Part shown: piece by piece, positions 1-11,083 of the stretch
Layout: each line of letters begins with the position of its first letter
Position numbering within the stretch: position 1 is the stretch's first letter
Assembly: GCA_022661535.1 (NCBI GenBank)
Contig: JAKULF010000004.1
Location: 6,138,001-6,202,000, forward strand
DNA from: Eutypa lata
Taxonomy: Eukaryota > Ascomycota > Sordariomycetes > Xylariales > Diatrypaceae
DNA: 64,000 nt
Direction of reading: 5' to 3'
Notes under the pieces: generated by a model
The model's input: only the letters and a program-made list of their open reading frames with translations
Databases searched by the model: none
What the model was told of the DNA's origin: nothing
Program-made: the position numbers and the translations under genes

Positions 1-895
1 TGGAACCTCTCTTCTGCCGCCTGATCATCTGGACCGTCAGTTCCACCACGTGCCGCACCCCCGCCCTCTTTTCGTAGACAAGAGTCTTCCCACCCTCGCC
101 AAAGAGGACCCCTCGGCGTACAACGCATTCGTAGAAGCCGTGTGTCTCCTATCCTACGACATCGTGTGGTTATGCCGAACCCAGGGTGTCCCCGTCGGCG
201 GCGACAACAGCAGTATCAACATAGAAGACTTCTTCTCGCTAGGTCGCAACATGTACAACCTCCTAATGACCTCGAACCTGCACGCTCCCGCCTCCGCCGC
301 ACGCACGAGTGGTGGCGCGGATACCACCACCGCTCCTACCACTCCTTCTACTACTGCTACGAACGGTAGCGCCACCCATCACGATTCCGTCCCCGCCGCT
401 GCCGTGGAGCTCGCCAAGGCCGCCCCGCGGATGGGCCTGTACTCGCACGGCACGGCGCACACGTACCTGGGCAGCGCGGCGGGGACCGAGCTCATGCGCG
501 GCTTCAAGATGCCGAACCCGGTCAAGCTCGCGGACCGGCTGCGGGCGCGCCTCGCGTACGAGAACCCCGCGCGCGACTGGGAGCTCGTCGAGAACGAGGG
601 GGGCCGGGTCCCCGAAGAAGAATTCTACCACCCGTTCAACGACGATGGCGTCCTGGTCGGTGGGACGGCGCCGAAGCCGAGGACGGGCGAGCGTGGGGGC
701 AGATACAATAATGGGATGGAGAGCTATATGAGCGTTAATACTGTTAGGAGTAGTGGTGATGGTGGTGGTGGTGGTGTTCAGGGGGTGAGAGGGCTCAAAG
801 GGGATGGTGGTGGTGATGGAGATGGGACTACGAAGGGCCGTGAGAAGGAGCGCGAGAAGGGCACTAGTGGTTGGATGAAGATTAAGCCTAGGTAG
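1..895 (+). CDS. C-terminal part of an Atg14/UVRAG-like autophagy/vacuolar sorting protein (5' partial)
   Basis: The frame is open from the left edge, with no start codon in view, and ends at the TAG at 893-895, so only the last ~298 residues are seen. The most conserved part reads RPLFVDKSLPTLAKEDPSAY, followed by LLSYDIVWLCRTQGV, NMYNLLM, GLYSHGTAHTYLGSAAGTE and MPNPVKLADRLRARL. From memory of the family this resembles the C-terminal region of fungal UV-radiation-resistance/Atg14-type proteins, which are subunits of the class III PI3-kinase (Vps34) complex in autophagy and endosomal sorting. The last ~70 residues are Gly/Arg/Lys-rich and look disordered. The family assignment rests on motif memory only. 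An uncharacterised fungal protein with the same block remains possible. Confidence 0.55.
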   Translation, partial: GTSLLPPDHLDRQFHHVPHPRPLFVDKSLPTLAKEDPSAYNAFVEAVCLLSYDIVWLCRTQGVPVGGDNSSINIEDFFSLGRNMYNLLMTSNLHAPASAARTSGGADTTTAPTTPSTTATNGSATHHDSVPAAAVELAKAAPRMGLYSHGTAHTYLGSAAGTELMRGFKMPNPVKLADRLRARLAYENPARDWELVENEGGRVPEEEFYHPFNDDGVLVGGTAPKPRTGERGGRYNNGMESYMSVNTVRSSGDGGGGGVQGVRGLKGDGGGDGDGTTKGREKEREKGTSGWMKIKPR

Positions 896-2290
896 GTAGC
901 TGGACTATCTCGCGGGCATCTACATATATGAATATATACCGTGGCGATACCATGTTGTTCTCGCAAAACCAATATCTCTTATCTAAGTTGATGCTCGCAT
1001 ATTGGCGTCAAAGAAACCATAACAGGGAAGTACATTAGAAAGACGCATATCATATAATCTTACGTCTGTAATAACTAACAAGTTGTATGACAAAACTAGA
1101 GAGCTAGCAATTTTATCTATCCCCTATTACTTACCATATCAGATACCAAAATGTCAGGGTTAGTCACACTAGGAACCCCAACTAACAGAGAATGCGTGGC
1201 CATTTCAAGGAGCTCATTTCAAGCCCTTCTTAAGCTTATATTTGATAAATTGAAAGGAAAAAAGGGCTCTGAAACTACACGAAGACACAATTACGAAATC
1301 TGCTATGTAGAGATGGTTGAAGCTTGGATTGATCGGGGAAAACCCGACCTATGTATTTATATGTTCTCATCGTAATATATTTGACGATTCGACGAGTCTA
1401 GTAGCGACGGTCTTGCTGTGTTTTGGTATCTTTTTACCACAATACGACTTATTTTCTCCGTTCTCAACATACGTAGTGACTGTGTATCGTACCGAAGGCC
1501 TATCACTCGTGATGAAGAAGTAACTAAGCCCAGCAACTAGTGGCTGCTCACCGATAATGGATAATATCACGTTATACCTACTTGGTGGTAATACCAATGA
1601 TGATGTAATCCCGCCGGACGGTACAACACGGAATCTTACACGGGGTGACCTCTCAGTATTGACAGATCAGTTAACTATGATGAAGGTTTTCCCCCCATCA
1701 AAACCCGAGCTTTCGAAAACAAAGAGTCAATCCCGTTGGTTCTGAGCCGATGATCCTCGATTTAGCGTAGAGGGCAACTGCAGGAATGAATGCGTCGTTT
1801 GCGGCGTTAAGCGCCGAGGCAACTCTTAAGCCACCAACGGCACAGAAAAGAAACCCCTCCCTCCTGTTCGATAGCACGACGCCTCGTCTCACTTCCCCTC
1901 TTGCGTCTAATTCGTTCACATTCCGAACGTCTGTTAGTTACATAGTTCGTTAGGGACTTTTCTTTTTCAGTTGAGCCAAAGAAATGCGGTCTAGTGATTA
2001 GGAGAAATGATCGGTCTCAGCCCGTTTTCACAGTCAGCAGGGGGACCAAGATGGTGGTCAGACTTTCAGCTTATCCCGTATATCCGTAAGATGGCGGCGA
2101 GGTAGCTGAGCCAGCCAGCCTGCTGCATGTTGCTTTGGAGGATTACTCACTGCTCCCCGGCGTCGTGTTGGTGGGTTACACATAGCGATACAGCCTTACA
2201 TATAAAAGAGTCGACGCCGACGCCATAATTCTCGCGCTAACTAACTGTTCGGTTCGGTAGCTATCCTAGCGGCTACCTAGGTCAACAACG
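896..2290. other. Intergenic region, 1.4 kb
   Basis: AT-rich spacer between the Atg14-like gene and the FAD oxidoreductase. Short open frames here (for example 1151-1375 and 1557-1745) have no recognisable product and no splice signals joining them. The last 100 bp hold the promoter of the downstream gene. I see no RNA gene or mobile element. Confidence 0.6.
2201..2208 (+). promoter_or_regulatory. TATA box of the FAD oxidoreductase gene
   Basis: TATAAAAG lies 90 bp before the first in-frame ATG at 2291, a suitable distance for a TATA element plus a short 5' UTR. It is a match to consensus only. Confidence 0.5.
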
Positions 2291-3977
2291 ATGAACTGCT
2301 GCAATTGCTTTTCCGGAAGAAGGAAGGCGAACAAGACCATGGCGACCATCGCAGGCATCAGCGGAAACCAGTTCGTGCCGGGAGCCAAGGACTACGACGA
2401 GGTCAAGTACCAGTACGCGACGTCGACCTACGGCGTCGAGCGCGACCTCAACCCGGCGCTCATCGTCCAGCCCAAGACCAAGGAAGACATCGCTCTCACC
2501 ATCCGGTACGCCGTGGAGAGGAACATCGCCATCGCCATCAAGACGGGCGGCCACCAGTACAGCGGCGCGTCGTCGACCAGCGCTCCCAACATCCAACTAG
2601 ACCTGGAGGACTCCTTCAAGGGTCCCGACGACCGCACCATCTTCCAGAAGGACGGGAAAGCGTACGCCCGTACTAGCGTTAGCTGGAGCCTTGGGGAGTT
2701 CAACGCCTGGCTCACGGAGAACAAGCTGTTCGTGCCCCATGGACAATGCACTGAAGTCCACTTGGGTGGGCATGTTCAAACCGGAGGTACTAATACCTGC
2801 ACCCGTATTTCGTTTTCCTCCTATTTGCGGCTGCGTGAAATATACATTCTAACAATGCTATCATCTAGGCTACGGCCAGCTAGGTCGAAGTTTCGGGCTA
2901 CTCGGGGACCACGTCATATCCCTCGAGGTCATCGACACGGAGGGCAACTTCAAAGAGGTGACCAAGGCGACGAACCCGGAGCTGTTCTGGGCCTTCCTCG
3001 GCGGCAGTCCGGGCAACCTGGGGGTGCTGACGCACTTCACGATCCAAGTGCACCGCGACCAGGACTACAACGGGTCGCGGGGGATGAAGGCGCTCTACTT
3101 CTACGACACGGAGACGCTCAAGCGGCTGGTCGACATCCTGGTCTCGATGTCGGACGACGCGACGTTCCCGCGCAACTACGACCTGTGCGTCAGCGTGCTG
3201 AGCGAGGCGTTCCCGCTCCTGGACCTCTGGCCGGGCCTCGACGAGGTCATGGCGCGCCGGCACCCGGAGCTCTACGGCGACAACGGGCTGATCCTCTGGC
3301 CGCGCGTCATCATCGTGTACGCGCAGTGGGTGCCGTTCGAGCGCGGCGACGTCTGCGACACGGCCTGGTTCGACCGCATCAAGGAGGGCTCCGACTGGGT
3401 GCTGGGCGACAGCGACGTCGAGGAGAAGCCCATGTCGCAGCTGACGGGCGACTGGATCTTCCGCAACGTCCGCGAGTTCGAGAAGCCCTACGTCAAGCGC
3501 ACGTACTCGACCAACTCGCGCACGCTCGGCAAGGACGGCTGGGCCGACTGGGTCGTCGGCCGCATCGACAACATCATCGCGCCCGAGCACAACCGCTGCT
3601 GGCTGTCGTGCCAGCTGCAGTGCTTCGGCGGCGAGAACTCCATGTTCGCGCGCAACGCTGGCAACGGCACCTCGTACAGCTGGCGCGACACGACCATCAC
3701 GGCGACGATGGACTGCTTCCACAACGAGGATACCAAGGGGCGCGCCGAGGACTGGCAGAAGGTCAACGATCAGGAGTCCATTGGCCCGAACGGGATCTTC
3801 TCGAAGGAGGACCGCCGCGTGCTGTGGGGCTCGTACGGGAACTGGGATCTGGATGCTGTCTGGAACGTCTATTACGAGGACCGGGAGAAGTATGAGAACC
3901 TACAGCGGATCAGGAAGAAGGCTGATCCTTATGGTGTCTTCACGCCGAATCCCTTCTGTGTGAAGCGGTGGTCTTGA
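2291..3977 (+). CDS. BBE-type FAD-linked oxidoreductase (one intron)
   Basis: Exons 2291-2786 and 2869-3977 give a 534-aa protein. The 82-bp intron (donor GTACTA, acceptor TAG) must be removed to keep the frame (GG|YGQLGRSFG). The N-terminal FAD_binding_4 (PCMH) fold shows the loop KTGGHQYSG, whose His88 is the expected 8-alpha flavin-linking residue. The NPELFWAFLGG and GNLGVLTHF motifs follow. The C-terminus (KADPYGVFTPNPF) matches the berberine-bridge domain. The Cys that makes a second flavin bond in bicovalent members is replaced in GGYGQLG, so single covalent attachment is expected. No signal peptide is seen, so it is probably intracellular. An in-frame ATG at 2339 (CCATGG) has better context than 2291 and would give 518 aa. 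The substrate is unknown: family members oxidise sugars, alcohols or secondary metabolites. Confidence 0.88.
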
Positions 3978-4601
3978 TTTTCTTCATGTAGATTAGAGTC
4001 TGTTCATTGTTTCTGTAGTCCAACGCGTAGCTGGACGTGTAATGAAAGGTCCATACTATAATGGGCACATATTCTTCATAACTACAACCTATCTACCTAT
4101 GTACTTAATCTCATAATAGATGTTGACCCGACGTCGGTTGTAGTAACACTAAGGTTGAACCGCCTCCACGTTTTTGGGCCCGAATACTTATCTCCACATC
4201 GGCAATTCCAGGGCAGGGGTTTATAACGCTCTACTTATAGCGGAGCACCCCCTCACTTCCCCAAATTCCCCAGACCGCGATACATCACCCGACGATCCTG
4301 CATCTGCCCAGCCCCGCTAACGATGACTTCAGAGAAACTATGATCAGTCAGCAAAGGGGAATCCTGCTACGAGATTAGGCTAATTCACTACTGCGGTATG
4401 CAGTGGCCTCTACTTGGTGGAATAATTCTATTGGGTACCGGGGAGTTCAATGGCTTCTCGGGACGCGTTCCCGATGCTTGCCCTCGGTGCCTCGTCACGA
4501 TGTTGTCCTGGTGCCGACATGGCCACCGGATATATAAATTCGCCATGGCCAATGCCTGTTGGATGAGAAGGTAATCTAGTCATGCACTCAGACAATTGAA
4601 A
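3978..4601. other. Intergenic region and GH2 promoter
   Basis: This 624-bp spacer shows no coding signal. TATATAAA at 4531-4538 lies about 70 bp before the GH2 start codon and is the likely TATA element. The rest, with GC-rich patches around 4230-4350, shows nothing I can name. Confidence 0.55.
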
Positions 4602-7328
4602 ATGGGGTTACGCCGAGCGTTGTTCGATAGCTGTCGGCTTATCATTCTAAGCCTGACGCTCCTGGTTCTAACCCGACGCGCCAACGCGTTCGCCGTCGGT
4701 AGCAGAGATGCGTACGACTCGGCTCCACCTGGTCGGCAGCGCATTAAGCTTGACACGGACTGGCACTTTAGACGCGAGGAATCCAACCCTGATGATCTGA
4801 TCTACGATGACGTGCGTACCGACGTGTCCGGCGAGGGCATGCAGGTTCTGAAGCCCTGGATTCTCCCCGGAGCGAACGAGTTCATCAACGACCCAGCTAA
4901 GCACCATGAGCGGCCAACCGGGAATCCGGGTGGTAATATCTCGTTCGTCCAGGGAGAGTTCGACGACAGCGACTGGGAGACGGTTAGAGTGCCGCACGAC
5001 TGGGCGATCACGGGCCCGTTCTACGCAGGCGATGATGAAGAGGCCCCCGTTGGAGGCGGGATGGGTCGGTTGCCTATTCAAGGGGTGGGCTGGTATCGAC
5101 GAAAGTTGACGGTGGGTGATGCCGACAAGGGTAGATTGATCTACCTAGATATCGATGGCGCAATGTCATATACTGTCGTCTGGGTCAACGGCCATCTGGT
5201 GGGCGGGTGGCCTTACGGTTACAATTCGTTTCGCCTGGACATCACCGAGTGCCTCAAGCCGGGAGACGATAACCAGCTAGCCATCCGACTGGACAACCCA
5301 CTAGATTCATCGCGCTGGTACCCCGGTGCCGGTCTCTACCGAAACGTGTGGCTAACCAAAGTAGACCCGACACATGTGGCCCAATGGGGAACATATATCA
5401 CGTCTAAAGAAGTATCAGCCAAGTCGGCGGTTGTGGATTTGGTAGTTCAAGTTGAGAACAAAGCCGATGATAGTAAGCAGGTTGAAGTTGTAACGGATCT
5501 GCATGTGTTCGAACCCGCTACGAGTCAACCGGGAGGAAAGGTAGTTGGGTTCCCATCGGAGAAGGTAGAGCTACAGCCTGGCGAAAAGCAGTCGATATCC
5601 GGCTCTGTCACGGTGAATAACCCGCAACTATGGGGGCCTCCGCCAACACAGCATCCCAACCTATATGTTGCCGTGACAAGCGTGTATGTCGACGGCGAAG
5701 TGATCGACACGTATGAGACCCGCTTCGGCATACGCTCGCTCGTCTACGACCCCGACAAGGGTCTATTGGTCAACGGAGAACATATACGCATTCAAGGCGT
5801 GAATCAACACCACGACTTGGGTGCCATAGGCACCGCCTTCAACGTACGAGCAGCCGAGCGACAGCTCGACACCCTACGGGACCTGGGCGCCAATGCAGTT
5901 CGAACATCCCACAACCCACCGGCGCCCGAGCTGCTAGACCTGACGGATCGGCTCGGCTTCCTGGTCATGGACGAGATCTTCGACAGCTGGGAGCGCAACA
6001 AGACAGACAACGACTTCCACCTGATCTTCCCGGAGTGGCACGAGCCGGACCTCCGGGCGTTCATGCGCCGGGACCGCAACCACGCGTCGGTCTTCGCGTG
6101 GAGCTTCGGCAACGAGGTCGGCGAGCAGCAGACGGACGAGGCCGGGGCGGCGATCGGGCAGAGCCTCCGCGCCATGATGCACGAGGAGGACGCGACGCGG
6201 CTCACGACGGCGTCGATGAACTGGGCGAAGCCCGAGATGCCCTTCCCGAAGGCGCTGGACTTCCTGAGCTTGAACTACCAGGGCGAGGGCGTCCGGGACG
6301 CCCCGGCCTACGCCCACCTGAACGGCAGCCGGACGCCGCCTCTCTACGGCGCCTTCCACGACGCGTTCCCCGAGAAGCTCCTGCTCAGCACCGAGACGGC
6401 CGCTGCGGTTAGCAGCCGCGGGACTTACATCTTCCCGGTGACGGGGGAGATCAGCGCGCCGGTGAACGATACCTCGGGCGGCGACTCCGCCCTGCTGCAC
6501 GTCAGCGCTTACGAGCTGTATACGTCGGACTTCGGCTCGTCGGCCGACAAGGTATTCGCGGCGCAAGACGCACACCCGTTCGTGGCGGGCGAGTTCGTCT
6601 GGTCCGGATGGGACTACATCGGTGAACCGACGCCGTACTATGACGCGCGCAGCTCCTACTTCGGCATCATCGACCTCGCGGGCTTTCCGAAGGACCGCTT
6701 CTACCTGTACCAGGTACGATGGCGGCCCGACCTGGCAGCCGCTCATATCCTTCCCCACTGGACGTGGCCTGACCGCGTCGGTGAGGTCACGCCCGTCCAT
6801 GTGTTCGCCAACGCCGACGAAGCTGAGTTATTCTTGAATGGGAAGTCGCTGGGCCGTCTACCTCAGGACCAGAGTCACGCCTACCGCTTCCGCTGGGACG
6901 ACGTCGTCTACGAGCCCGGCGAACTGCACGTCGTTGCGTACCGTGACGAGCGGGAATGGGCGACCGAAACCGTGCGGACTGTGGGAGATCCAACGCAGTT
7001 GCGTCTAAAGGCTGATCGTACCGTCATCGGTGCCGACGGCGAAGATCTGGCGTTTGTTACTGTTGAGGTGGTCGACCGCCGCGGTGACGTGGTGCCCAGC
7101 GCCGACAATGCCCTCACCTTCTCTATTGTCTCTGGACCTGGCGAAATTGCCGCTACTGATAACGGGGATCCGACTGATATGACATCGTTCCCATCCCTAG
7201 AGAGGAAGGCGTTCGGCGGGCGGGCGCTCGGCATTGTTCGTTCTCGGGCTGGGGAAGCCGGGTCGATCGTCGTCGAGGTGGCTGCGGATGGTCTTCCGGT
7301 TGGGAAGATAACTGTAGTGACTAGCTAA
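4602..7328 (+). CDS. Secreted glycoside hydrolase family 2 (beta-galactosidase-like), intronless
   Basis: A 908-aa single-exon protein. The start is the ATG at 4602. It has a signal peptide (basic MGLRR, hydrophobic LIILSLTLLVL, cleavage probably after ANA, residue 29). Domain order: GH2 sugar-binding jelly-roll (~45-240), Ig-like domain (~250-380), TIM barrel (~385-690), then a DUF4982-like beta domain (VFANADEAELFLNGKSLG) and a final Ig-like module. The acid/base is Glu505 in SFGNEVGE and the nucleophile is probably Glu598 in LLSTETA. SHNPPAPELLDL and FLVMDEIFDSW are typical barrel motifs. It should hydrolyse beta-galactosides or related glycosides outside the cell. The GH2 + DUF4982 + Ig layout is common in Bacteroidetes-type enzymes, so an old bacterial transfer is possible but not shown. 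Exact specificity (galactoside, galactofuranoside, glucuronide) cannot be read from sequence. Confidence 0.9.
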   Translation: MGLRRALFDSCRLIILSLTLLVLTRRANAFAVGSRDAYDSAPPGRQRIKLDTDWHFRREESNPDDLIYDDVRTDVSGEGMQVLKPWILPGANEFINDPAKHHERPTGNPGGNISFVQGEFDDSDWETVRVPHDWAITGPFYAGDDEEAPVGGGMGRLPIQGVGWYRRKLTVGDADKGRLIYLDIDGAMSYTVVWVNGHLVGGWPYGYNSFRLDITECLKPGDDNQLAIRLDNPLDSSRWYPGAGLYRNVWLTKVDPTHVAQWGTYITSKEVSAKSAVVDLVVQVENKADDSKQVEVVTDLHVFEPATSQPGGKVVGFPSEKVELQPGEKQSISGSVTVNNPQLWGPPPTQHPNLYVAVTSVYVDGEVIDTYETRFGIRSLVYDPDKGLLVNGEHIRIQGVNQHHDLGAIGTAFNVRAAERQLDTLRDLGANAVRTSHNPPAPELLDLTDRLGFLVMDEIFDSWERNKTDNDFHLIFPEWHEPDLRAFMRRDRNHASVFAWSFGNEVGEQQTDEAGAAIGQSLRAMMHEEDATRLTTASMNWAKPEMPFPKALDFLSLNYQGEGVRDAPAYAHLNGSRTPPLYGAFHDAFPEKLLLSTETAAAVSSRGTYIFPVTGEISAPVNDTSGGDSALLHVSAYELYTSDFGSSADKVFAAQDAHPFVAGEFVWSGWDYIGEPTPYYDARSSYFGIIDLAGFPKDRFYLYQVRWRPDLAAAHILPHWTWPDRVGEVTPVHVFANADEAELFLNGKSLGRLPQDQSHAYRFRWDDVVYEPGELHVVAYRDEREWATETVRTVGDPTQLRLKADRTVIGADGEDLAFVTVEVVDRRGDVVPSADNALTFSIVSGPGEIAATDNGDPTDMTSFPSLERKAFGGRALGIVRSRAGEAGSIVVEVAADGLPVGKITVVTS

Positions 7329-8257
7329 AGTGAATAGAAGGAGGTTAATTAAGAAGATATATGCACGTTGCCAATGATATGATTTCAAGAGAATTTGACA
7401 ACTAGGTGCATAGTAGGTGTTATTATATAATCTTGTCTGCTACAGTAGAGCCTAGCTATAAGCTTAATGCCATCTCTAAGTAAGACACGTGCTCGATTAT
7501 AATGAAGTTTGTAGCAACCAAGTAGTACACAATGACAGGTTCCGACCGTTTCAAGTCAGCTATCTAAGAGTGGTTATAACTACCATATCCCTGAAGGTAA
7601 GTGGAAGAGTAGAGATACTGAAGCGTTAAAAGAGTCGGCTTCATGAGCTCTCTCGGAGCTTGTCGTCTTGTTTTTTCTAGCACTTGCTGATAATATTCTC
7701 TTTTGAAGGCTACCCATCATAATTGTGTCGCATGAATAGAAGCGAAAGAAGTGTTGAAATGAAGATCAACGCGGTAATTGTGGATGATTCAGTACAAGAC
7801 AGATTGGCTGATCGTATAGGTATATAAGCAGACATCACTCCCACCTGTGTAGTTCAAGTCATATGAGAAAACGGTAGCTGCAACAGATGGATAGTTTTTG
7901 CCTTCCGAAGACGGCACAACTCCTTCCAGTCACGTACCTTCTCATTTACAGCGAGTTTGAAACTACATACAGGAGAGTATCCCAGGCTTAGACTACCTAA
8001 ACCTTATGAAGCTGTGTGTAACGTGCAGGAGATAGGGAATCTGCTAATGATATATAATAAGAGCTAGACTTCCTCCGCGGATCGCTATTCCCATAACTAC
8101 GGAAATGAAATGTAGAGAGGAAATACGTAGCTTGATATTTAGATCCATACACAACTAACGCCATTTGCCGGGAATAACAACTACCTGGAACCGACATCAT
8201 TCTTGTCCGAGTGTATTAAATCAACTGAAAACATCTTTGTGAACACGTCCAATAAAG
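7329..8257. other. Intergenic region
   Basis: AT-rich spacer after the GH2 gene. No open frame with recognisable motifs, no repeat array and no RNA gene seen. Confidence 0.55.
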
Positions 8258-8601
8258 GTAAGAGTACATATCTTATCCAACTATAGCAATTAAGTAGTAG
8301 GTACTAACGTGAATCCTACAGGCATCGCAAGGCCACACACATCGGTTTGGATAAACCTCATTTCGGTATCAGAAATAAACTTCTCAGATCCAGCACACCT
8401 ATCGAAAGGAAAATGTTCTCCGGACCCGATTGTGTAATTATTGCGGCATTACTCATTGCTCTTGCGGTCAATGTTGCCCTTCTCTACTGCTCCCTACGAC
8501 GCGAACCACGAAGCAAGACAGTGATAGAGGGACATGTCCCCAATTCCACCCACCTTACATCGGCGACACAACTAAGGAATTTGAGCACAGATGAGGTCTA
8601 G
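8258..8601 (+). CDS. Possible small single-pass membrane protein with an intron in its 5' leader
   Basis: A well-formed fungal intron is visible at 8258-8321 (donor GTAAGA, branch TACTAAC, acceptor CTACAG, 64 bp), suggesting a plus-strand transcript. Downstream, the ATG at 8413 opens a 62-aa frame (stop at 8599-8601) with a clear membrane segment (VIIAALLIALAVNVALLY) followed by Arg/Ser-rich residues. The frame is blocked by a TAA just before the intron, so the intron would lie in the 5' UTR. No family is recognised. It could instead be a non-coding transcript or chance. Confidence 0.3.
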
Positions 8602-9136
8602 GAAGTAAGGGGAAATGGCTCAGGGGGGAGGACGATGGATCACTCAACGCATACGCATACATACCCTTACTATGCAGGATTAATACTAGCTATTAACCTG
8701 GGAGCACCTATTTCCTATGGTTAGAAGGCAGATGGGACCGAGGAAGAGGACGAGAACCCGGGTTTCCTAGAAATAGGTTTTAGGCAAAAAGGGTTTACCT
8801 CTAGTCAATACACATTATGATATGACACTGAGGAGTATCTGCTCTTACTCAATTTCTCACCGTTTTCTCGTTGTTGGCTATAACTGAATGTCTTATTTTC
8901 CCCCACTACCCTTACTCTTTTAATGTCAACTGTCCAATATACTACATCACGGACACCAACTTTATACCAAGGTAAGCTTGACGATATTCATATCCTTGAA
9001 CCTGCACTTTCCCTCGTCATGAAGTAAACAAATATTATGGATATCAAGTTTCTGGGTTTATGTCAAATATTTCACGAGTTCAATTTTGAATTGACTGCTA
9101 AAACGTTCTTCCGTTCAGCCCAAGCATCAGGATGTC
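8602..9136. other. Intergenic region
   Basis: AT-rich spacer of 535 bp. Nothing recognisable on either strand. Confidence 0.5.
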
Positions 9137-9721
9137 TTAGAAGCTGAACTGTCGCTCGCGTAGCTCATCAAAAGAGTTTGTAATAACCTGGAAGAGATCA
9201 CAGTTCAAAGTATCCAAGCCCTCGGTGGTCGCTTCCATACCAGCACTGAGATCCTTTCGATGAGCCGTGCTACGAATAGCTTCCTCCAACTCCTTGATCG
9301 CTTGTTGAGCATTGATGAAGCAATCAATGATGTGGTTTGTGCTATCCAGAAGCAAATTGTCAGTTTTGTCCGCTATCTCCTCCCATCGGGCCTGATTTAG
9401 CGGTCGCATGTTTGGTTTGGAGGCTTCTGGCCGGGTAGCAGATTGGGATTGGGTTTTCTTGGGGACTTTGAGATTCGGTTGACTCGAACGATGACTATGG
9501 CTAGGGTTCTTATCACGGCTAGACGTGTCTTGCGCCACCCTTGAGGATGCATCAAACCCTCCTTGTGTATCCTGACCAGGCATCTTAATGAATGGGTGGT
9601 GTGGATAGCTATTCGAAGTTAGTCTGCGCGTTTGTTCAGTTCCCTTGGTCGAATCATCAGAGGAGAATGGCACTTTGTCGGTGTAGACGCCGTTATAAGT
9701 GAAGCGGTTTGAAGATGACAT
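9137..9721 (-). CDS. Hypothetical protein, 194 aa
   Basis: A single open frame from an ATG at 9721. The first ~115 residues are polar and probably disordered (Ser, Gln, Lys, Pro), with GFDASSRVAQD and SHSHRSSQPNLK stretches. From about residue 110 the chain becomes helical and acidic (RWEEIADKTDNLLLDSTNHIIDCF, then INAQQAIKELEEAIRS), suggesting a C-terminal coiled-coil or helical bundle. No family is recognised, and no signal peptide or membrane segment is visible. The sensible amphipathic pattern makes it a likely real gene, but it has no homology support here. Confidence 0.5.
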   Translation of the reverse strand: MSSSNRFTYNGVYTDKVPFSSDDSTKGTEQTRRLTSNSYPHHPFIKMPGQDTQGGFDASSRVAQDTSSRDKNPSHSHRSSQPNLKVPKKTQSQSATRPEASKPNMRPLNQARWEEIADKTDNLLLDSTNHIIDCFINAQQAIKELEEAIRSTAHRKDLSAGMEATTEGLDTLNCDLFQVITNSFDELRERQFSF

Positions 9722-10130
9722 GGTGTCTCGAGTTTTGATGTAAGTTTATTCGTTACTTCGTATTGAGGAGTTGGAGTGTTATCAGTTTTATGAATATATA
9801 CCAAAAAGTCATACATATGCGTAGTGGCCAACGTTATGTTCACTAGACAAAGACGCTGGGTCTTGGACAAAACACTTGTTAATATAGGAACAAAGGTGGT
9901 ATTACGTCAACTAGCTCTATTCTCGTATCTCATAGTAGCATCGGGAATTTACCGTGAATTCACTAGTCACAGAGATCGAGCGAATATTACCTCATATTTA
10001 AATAAAAAAACATGGTTATGACATACGGGGCTTCACAAAGACTGATTGATCCATGATGTTTATTCTTGACCCGCGAATAATTCATTGTTAATACTAATAC
10101 ATTTCGCATTTATAGCTATATTTTAACTGT
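9722..10130. other. Intergenic region
   Basis: This 409-bp AT-rich spacer holds the promoter side of the 194-aa gene and the 3' side of the SET gene. No further feature seen. Confidence 0.5.
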
Positions 10131-11083
10131 CTATTCGTAAGCTAGCGCCACTAGTGCCTGTGACGAAGGGTGGTCAGTTCCAAGACAGAGGATTAGCAGT
10201 TGGGTAGCTATACGCAGTTGTGCAACCTGTGACGGCCCATCGCCAATTTCATAGAAGAGGTTCGCCAGCTGGAGGCGACAACCCCATAGTTCGGGCCCTA
10301 GAAGACGTTCTTCCTCCAGCCGCACTACTACTTCTCGCAATTTTCCAATCACCGTCAATGCGCGGCCCCGTGATGGAATTTGAGTGCTGTGAATCTCAAT
10401 TAACTCTTGACACAAGCGCTTGAGTTCCATTCGGTTAGATCCAGGTTCTTCCGAGGAGCAAGCATCACAGTGGCACGTAAATTGCCAATTCCCTAGTAGA
10501 TCGGCTCGTTCCTGTTTATTTAGAAATACAAGCTCCTGAAAATAGCTTATGGTGATCTCTTCGTCTTGATGAATCTCTCGAAGAGCATGGAGATTCACAG
10601 CCTCGGTAGTATCATTGTAGCAGAGGAACGAGTTGGGCACACAACTAGGAGTTGTCAAATTAGTAAGATGGTTTTATACGGGGCCTGAGGGTTTGATACT
10701 CACTCGTGGTTGATTGTAGAAGCAACAATGGCAAGAAAGCAACCGATCCCTTGTCTCTCAACTGCATTATATTTTGCTATATTTCGTAAACGTGGGGTAG
10801 ATACTGCTTGAGCGTTTCGAACTTCACCACCCTCAAGGAAAGGAACAATGTCTGTTATACCTGCGTAGAGCCTAATAAGAAGACTCTTCTCATCATCTGG
10901 TACTTGCTCTAAGTCGAAAGCAATGTTTTCAATTGCGTGATGGCGCGATTCGTATACTAAGACGGGAGTTTCTGACATTATCCTAAGACCCTTGGACAAA
11001 TTCGTCGAAGCAAAGAGCCCCAGCCCTTTACTAGCAGATGCCTGCTTGATGTGGACTTTATCGTTGACTTGATGGAAGGCCAT
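10131..11083 (-). CDS. SET-domain protein, SMYD-like (one intron)
   Basis: Exons 11083-10704 and 10644-10131 give 297 aa. The 59-bp intron (GTGAGT...TACTAAT...CTAG) joins INH to D-CVPNS, restoring the SET core motif INHDCVPNS (residues 124-132). Other SET landmarks are KGLGLFAST near the start, the catalytic-site Tyr in ITISYF (Tyr161) and a post-SET CHCDAC cluster (Cys184, 186, 189) that would bind zinc. A helical TPR-like tail follows. The family transfers methyl groups from S-adenosylmethionine to protein lysines. The target is unknown. The start was placed at the ATG at 11083 (MAFHQVND). The frame runs further upstream only through non-ATG codons. Confidence 0.82.

Noticed and set aside
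2898..3722. 274-aa antisense frame inside the FAD oxidoreductase
   Set aside because: It mirrors the GC-rich third positions of the real gene, is Val/Arg/Asp-rich and has no motif.
5934..6800. 288-aa antisense frame inside the GH2 gene
   Set aside because: Composition shadow of the high-GC coding strand; the opposite strand has clear catalytic motifs.
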